Positions 61,094 through 64,000 of a stretch of DNA of 64,000 bases are shown here, piece after piece; the stretch's first letter is position 1, and each line of letters starts with the position of its first letter. The notes under the pieces were generated by a model, which did no database searches, had not been told where the DNA came from, and worked only from the letters and a program-made list of their open reading frames with translations. This stretch comes from Crocosphaera sp. (GTDB taxonomy: Bacteria; Cyanobacteriota; Cyanobacteriia; Cyanobacteriales; Microcystaceae): contig NZ_JASJEB010000003.1 in assembly GCF_030064895.1 (NCBI RefSeq), positions 37,874 to 101,873 of the forward strand. The letters run 5' to 3'. The translations under genes and the position numbers were made by a program.

Positions 61094-62821
61094 ATGTCTA
61101 AGGCTCAAGAAGCAGAATGGGTACAATTGGATTGGGGTAACATCCAATACAAAGTATCAAAGTTACAATCGAAGATTTACGAATCATCTCTCAAAGGTGA
61201 TAAAAAATCTGTTGTTAAATACCAGAAAATCCTGATAAACTCCCATAACGCTAAATTGTTAGCAGTTAGAAGAGTCACCCAGGATAATCAGGGGAAAAGG
61301 ATAGCAGGGATCGATGGTCAAACAGTTATCAGTAATGATGAACTCATCAAATCAGCAGGAACCCTAAAACTAGATGGAAAGTCACAACCACTGAGAAGAG
61401 TAGAAATACTTTCAGATAAAGGTAAAGTTGGAAATCTAGAAATCCCAACCATAGAAGATAGAGCCAAACAAATATTAGCAAAGTTAGCTCTTGAACCAGA
61501 ATGGGAGGCAAAATTCGAGCCAAACAGCTACGGATGGAGACCAGGGAAAAACTGTCAAGATGCGGTAAAAGCCATCGAATTGCAAATCAGAAGAAAACCT
61601 AAGTTTGTCTGTCAAGTGGACATCTCTGGTTGCTTTGATAAGATCAAGCATTCAGCGATTCTCGAAAAGTGTCGAACTTTTCCAATTATGGAACGCCAAA
61701 TCAGAGCATGGCTCAAAAGCGGTGTAATGAATGATGGTGTATTCCATAAAAGCGATAAAGTAACACCCCAGGGAGAGGTAATTTCACCTCTACTGGCGAA
61801 TATCGCACTAAATGGAATGGAAGAACATATATCAGAGAAATTTCCTACGGAGAAAACCAAAATTGGTAAATCAGAGGGAAAAATCAAAGAGATATGTGAG
61901 GCCAGACTGATTAGATATGCTAATGACTTCGTTATCTTCCATGAGGAAGAACAAGTAATTATCAAAGTAAAAGAAGAGGTGGAAGCATGGTTATCACAAA
62001 GAGGATTAACCCTCAATCCTGAGCAAACCAGAATAGGTCATACCTTGATTGAATATAATGGAGAAAAACCTGGATTAGAGTTTCTGGGATTTAGTATCAG
62101 AACCTTTAAGGTTGGAAAATACAAATCTGAGAAAAAAGCTAACGGGGAACCATTACTCACTTTAACCAAAGTAAAACCTTCCGAGAAATCGATTAAAAGG
62201 TTTACAAAAAGAGTTAAAGAGATATTAGATCAAGGACATGATAAAAAACCCAAACTAATGATAAATCGACTGAGTTGGTTGATTAGAGAATGGGCAAACT
62301 ATTTCAAAACAGGTAGTCATTCATGGGAAACCTTCCAAGAATTGCAATACCATCTTCTGAATAAACTGTACCTAAACTGGGGAAAAAAAAGATTCTCAAA
62401 GAAAGGATTAGGGTACATCAGTAAAAAAATATTCCATCCATCGAAAACCAGTAAATACACTTTTGGTTGGAAAGAGAATGGAAAAACTTATACTGTACCC
62501 ACCCTATATGAGTTTCCATGCACACCTTATGTCAAAGTCCAAGGGAATAGAAGTCCTTATGACGGAGATTGGGAATATTGGAACGAGAGAATGATTAATC
62601 ACCCAGAAACCCCCAAAGATATAGCAAGCGGTCTCAAAAAACAGAAAGGTAAATGCTATTTATGTAACATGAACCTAACTGTTGAGGATAAGATGGAAAT
62701 CTATTATAAGAATGGTGACCGCAAAAACAACAGAAAAGACAATAAATTTGTAGTACATAGTTATTGTCGGGATTATCACCAGAAGATGACGGTATCTGAA
62801 GAGATATTGGGCGTAGCTTGA
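61094..62821 (+). CDS. ltrA: Group II intron maturase with altered RT and HNH sites
   Basis: A 575-residue intron protein. RT blocks are present: FEPNSYGWRPGKNCQDAV, CQVDISGCFDKIKHSAI (motif A, Asp kept) and TPQGEVISPLLANIAL. The catalytic motif reads RYANDFVIF, with Asn in place of the first Asp of YADD. The maturase region (MINRLSWLIREWANYFKTGS, LYLNWGKKRFSKKGLG) is complete. The C-terminus has CYLCNM and CRDYH, but EIYYKNG replaces the usual EIDHI and CRD replaces CHD, so the HNH site has lost its histidines. Splicing help is likely; reverse transcription and DNA cutting are not. The stop codon ends on the first base of domain V. Confidence 0.9.
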   Translation: MSKAQEAEWVQLDWGNIQYKVSKLQSKIYESSLKGDKKSVVKYQKILINSHNAKLLAVRRVTQDNQGKRIAGIDGQTVISNDELIKSAGTLKLDGKSQPLRRVEILSDKGKVGNLEIPTIEDRAKQILAKLALEPEWEAKFEPNSYGWRPGKNCQDAVKAIELQIRRKPKFVCQVDISGCFDKIKHSAILEKCRTFPIMERQIRAWLKSGVMNDGVFHKSDKVTPQGEVISPLLANIALNGMEEHISEKFPTEKTKIGKSEGKIKEICEARLIRYANDFVIFHEEEQVIIKVKEEVEAWLSQRGLTLNPEQTRIGHTLIEYNGEKPGLEFLGFSIRTFKVGKYKSEKKANGEPLLTLTKVKPSEKSIKRFTKRVKEILDQGHDKKPKLMINRLSWLIREWANYFKTGSHSWETFQELQYHLLNKLYLNWGKKRFSKKGLGYISKKIFHPSKTSKYTFGWKENGKTYTVPTLYEFPCTPYVKVQGNRSPYDGDWEYWNERMINHPETPKDIASGLKKQKGKCYLCNMNLTVEDKMEIYYKNGDRKNNRKDNKFVVHSYCRDYHQKMTVSEEILGVA

Positions 62822-62890
62822 AGCTGTATGCGATGAAAGTCGCACGTACAGTTTTGCAGCCGAGTTATTCGAGTAATTGGATAGCTTAGG
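62821..62890 (+). ncRNA. Group II intron domains V and VI
   Basis: Domain V (62821-62854) pairs AAGCUGUA with UACAGUUU, and the hairpin core has GCGA..GAAA..UCGC. Domain VI (62860-62890) pairs CC-GAGUUAUUC with GGAUAGCUU-A-GG, leaving A62888 unpaired. That A is seven bases from the 3' splice site, where the branch-point A is expected. Confidence 0.85.
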
Positions 62891-62953
62891 TAACTAATTC
62901 GTGCTAGGCAGGTTCAACTCCTGCACCCTGGACTTTTTAGGTAAATCATAAAT

Positions 62954-62975
62954 AAACGGCGTTTTTCGCCGTTTT
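62954..62975 (+). terminator. Terminator of the tRNA transcript
   Basis: AAACGGCG pairs with CGCCGTTTT around a five-T loop, 22 bp after the tRNA 3' end, with a U-tract TTTTC. Confidence 0.75.
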
Positions 62976-63059
62976 CATAGCTTTTGTTATTAACACACTT
63001 ACTTTTTAGTGAAAGAGTTGTGGTTGACAAACAGGGCAAAAATGTCCGAAAATGGTCTA

Positions 63060-63275
63060 ATGAAAGGAAATGAGTTTATTAGGAAAATTAAGAAATTAGC
63101 AAGAAAACGAGGGATTGAGGCTTATGTGGATAAAAAGCGGGGAAAAGGAAGCCATGTCACTCTATACTTTGGGGAAAGATTAACAATTGTTAGAAACCCG
63201 TCACAGGAACTCAAGACAGGCACAATCAAAGCGATGTTAAAACAGTTAGATTTAGACGAAGATGACATTATCTAG
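63060..63275 (+). CDS. hicA: HicA-like mRNA interferase toxin
   Basis: From the ATG at 63060 (MKGNEFIRKIKKLARKRGI) the protein is 71 residues, the usual length of HicA; a longer frame starts at 63009 but adds an atypical N-terminus. The double-stranded-RNA-binding-like fold shows the catalytic His in GKGSHVTLYFGERLTIV. HicA cuts mRNA independently of ribosomes and is held by HicB. The gene lies 10 bp before the HicB gene, the standard order. Confidence 0.85.
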   Translation: MKGNEFIRKIKKLARKRGIEAYVDKKRGKGSHVTLYFGERLTIVRNPSQELKTGTIKAMLKQLDLDEDDII

Positions 63276-63285
63276 AGGTATGACA

Positions 63286-63723
63286 ATGAGTCGGTTTTGC
63301 TACGGAGCTAAATTAACTCCTGAAAGTGATGGTGGATGGGTAGTTACTTTGAGAGATATACCAGAGGCCATCACTCAAGGTGATGATGTAGAATCGGCTT
63401 TAGGGGAAGCCAGTGATTGTCTAGAAGAAGCGATCGCAGCCCGTATTGACGATCAACGAGAGATTCCTATTCCATCAATCTTAACTGAGGATGAATACAA
63501 GGTTTATCTTCCCATTCAAACTGCCCTTAAAGCATCCGTTTATCTTGCTATGAAAGAATCTACCCTTTCTAAAGTACAATTAGCTTCTTTGCTTAATGTT
63601 GATGAAAAAGAAGTTCGCAGAATTCTTGATCCTCATCATCGTACTAAGCTTCCTACCATAGAACGGGCTTTAGAAGCTTTAGGTCAACAAATTTCCCTTA
63701 CTATTAATTCTACTCATTCTTAA
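63286..63723 (+). CDS. hicB: HicB-like antitoxin
   Basis: Taken from the ATG at 63286, 7 bp behind an AGAGG ribosome-binding site; the ATG at 63280 is too close to it. The partially degraded RNase H fold (YGAKLTPESDGGWVVTLRDI, GDDVESALGEASDCLEEAIA) leads to a C-terminal HTH (TLSKVQLASLLNVDEKEVRR) that would bind the hicAB promoter. 145 residues, a full-length HicB with HTH. No operator is obvious in the upstream 80 bp. Confidence 0.85.
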   Translation: MSRFCYGAKLTPESDGGWVVTLRDIPEAITQGDDVESALGEASDCLEEAIAARIDDQREIPIPSILTEDEYKVYLPIQTALKASVYLAMKESTLSKVQLASLLNVDEKEVRRILDPHHRTKLPTIERALEALGQQISLTINSTHS

Positions 63724-63767
63724 TTTTTCGGCAATATTAGTTATGATCTTTTGAGATACTCCCACCA

Positions 63768-64000
63768 CTAATTGCTCCGCGCTTGTGTAGCAATATAGTG
63801 GGGGATTCTCTCGGTATCACTACTAGAGATTCCTTGTTCAACGAGACAACTTAGATTATCAATGTTGCCATTAACAACCCAGAGGTCGGACTCTCCCAAG
63901 GCTATGGAGTCGGTTTCGATATGCCCTACCGTACCGTTGAGATAATTTCCCAAATATTTCAAACCCCTTTTAAGTATATTAATTGCTGCGTTATGATCCC
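63768..64000 (-). CDS. tnpB: TnpB (IS605 OrfB) C-terminal end, cut by right edge
   Basis: The minus-strand frame is open to the window edge and reads DHNAAINILKRGLKYLG at its first residues, which is the signature just after the zinc ribbon and the catalytic RuvC Asp of TnpB. The tail continues NGTVGHIETDSIALGESDLW and ends at QARSN. Most of the protein lies outside. A hairpin (CCCACCACTA with TAGTGGGGG) at 63756-63806 overlaps the end of the frame and belongs to the element's right end. Confidence 0.75.
   Translation of the reverse strand, partial: DHNAAINILKRGLKYLGNYLNGTVGHIETDSIALGESDLWVVNGNIDNLSCLVEQGISSSDTERIPHYIATQARSN

Larger units (their letters stand above)
60585..62894 (+). mobile_element. 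Group II intron inside a tRNA gene, likely immobile
   Basis: A 2310-bp intron with 5' GTGCGACC and 3' AC. Domain I occupies about 60585-61050, domain IV contains the maturase gene 61094-62821, and domains V and VI lie at 62821-62890. Domain V is 34 nt with the AGC triad. Domain VI has an 11-bp helix with one bulged A, seven bases from the 3' end. Size and features fit the chloroplast-like class found in cyanobacteria. A likely EBS1 loop (in CCCATGTTGAGAAGTGGG) pairs only four bases (UGAG/CUCA) with the 5' exon. Confidence 0.88.
60550..62932 (+). tRNA. tRNA-Ile(CAU), split by a group II intron
   Basis: Exon 1 is 60550-60584 and exon 2 is 62895-62932. Joined they give 73 nt. Acceptor stem CCAGGGT pairs with ACCCTGG; D stem GCC/GGC; anticodon stem ACGAA pairs with TTCGT; the anticodon loop is CTCATAA; T stem GCAGG pairs with CCTGC around TTCAACT; the discriminator is A and no CCA is encoded. 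The CTCATAA loop is typical of the minor isoleucine tRNA whose C34 is changed to lysidine by TilS so that it reads AUA. tRNA-Met is less likely because of the stem sequences. The intron begins with GTGCG at 60585, between A35 and U36. Confidence 0.88.

Overview
The window comes from the chromosome of a cyanobacterium. The evidence is a psbU gene for the photosystem II extrinsic protein, a futB-type iron permease, a GluR0-like receptor channel, a pilL-C/CheA-type kinase, several cyanobacteria-specific hypothetical families (DUF1823, DUF4278, TerB + Mo-nitrogenase C-terminal domain), and repeated HIP1 octamers (GCGATCGC) in an otherwise AT-rich sequence. By inference the closest relatives are unicellular nitrogen-fixing types of the Crocosphaera/Cyanothece group; no 16S gene is present to confirm this.

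Layout. 1-6.0 kb is an accessory island: the end of a transglycosylase (DpdA/TGT-like) gene, a PIN-type toxin-antitoxin pair, a DGQHR (DndB/DpdB-like) protein, and a three-gene unit ending in a UvrD-like helicase and a RecB/Cas4-like nuclease. 6.3-18.8 kb is mostly housekeeping and transport: a cupin, NupC, two unrelated small proteins, an MscS channel, a PEP-utilising enzyme, a methyltransferase, FutB, a phytyl-phosphate-kinase-like protein, a ribulokinase-like FGGY kinase and a Nudix hydrolase. 18.9-22.4 kb is a scarred stretch with an inverted pair of decayed IS200/IS605 right ends around an SpmAB-type protein, palindromic elements and small membrane proteins. 22.5-24.3 kb holds a rhamnulokinase-like gene beside a fragment of an alpha-L-fucosidase. 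24.5-29.7 kb carries MscS, tsaD, a secreted protein and a CNNM/CorC-type protein. 29.9-33.0 kb has a NACHT-GUN4 fusion and a second PIN toxin-antitoxin pair. 33.2-42.0 kb has era, a CheA-like hybrid kinase, psbU, a DprA/LOG-like protein, a chemoreceptor and a photolyase. 42.3-55.1 kb includes an unrecognised membrane protein, an L,D-transpeptidase, recJ, an ECF sigma/anti-sigma/Spy-like operon behind a recognisable ECF promoter, an ABC exporter, and an NB-ARC-TPR gene split by an in-frame stop codon. 55.2-60.5 kb has fabG, a secreted protein carrying an in-frame insertion element, uspA, a GluR0-like channel and a 2-Cys peroxiredoxin. The right end has a tRNA-Ile(CAU) gene interrupted by a 2.3-kb group II intron, a hicAB pair and a TnpB end.

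The most striking feature is the intron at 60585-62894. It interrupts the anticodon of tRNA-Ile(CAU), between positions 35 and 36. Its catalytic RNA parts (5' GUGCG, domain V, domain VI with a bulged A) look intact. Its protein has a changed reverse-transcriptase active site (YAND in place of YADD) and a degraded HNH endonuclease, while the maturase region is kept. It therefore looks like an intron that has lost mobility and survives as a required splicing unit of a tRNA gene.

A second theme is small palindromic elements. One family begins TATAGCA, is 93-107 bp long and contains a variable number of 7-bp repeats. It occurs three times, once in frame inside a coding sequence. A related family ends with the same heptamer and supplies the last 11 codons of tsaD. 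Signal-dependent NTPases (NACHT-GUN4, NB-ARC-TPR) and three toxin-antitoxin pairs complete a substantial candidate defence and stress inventory.
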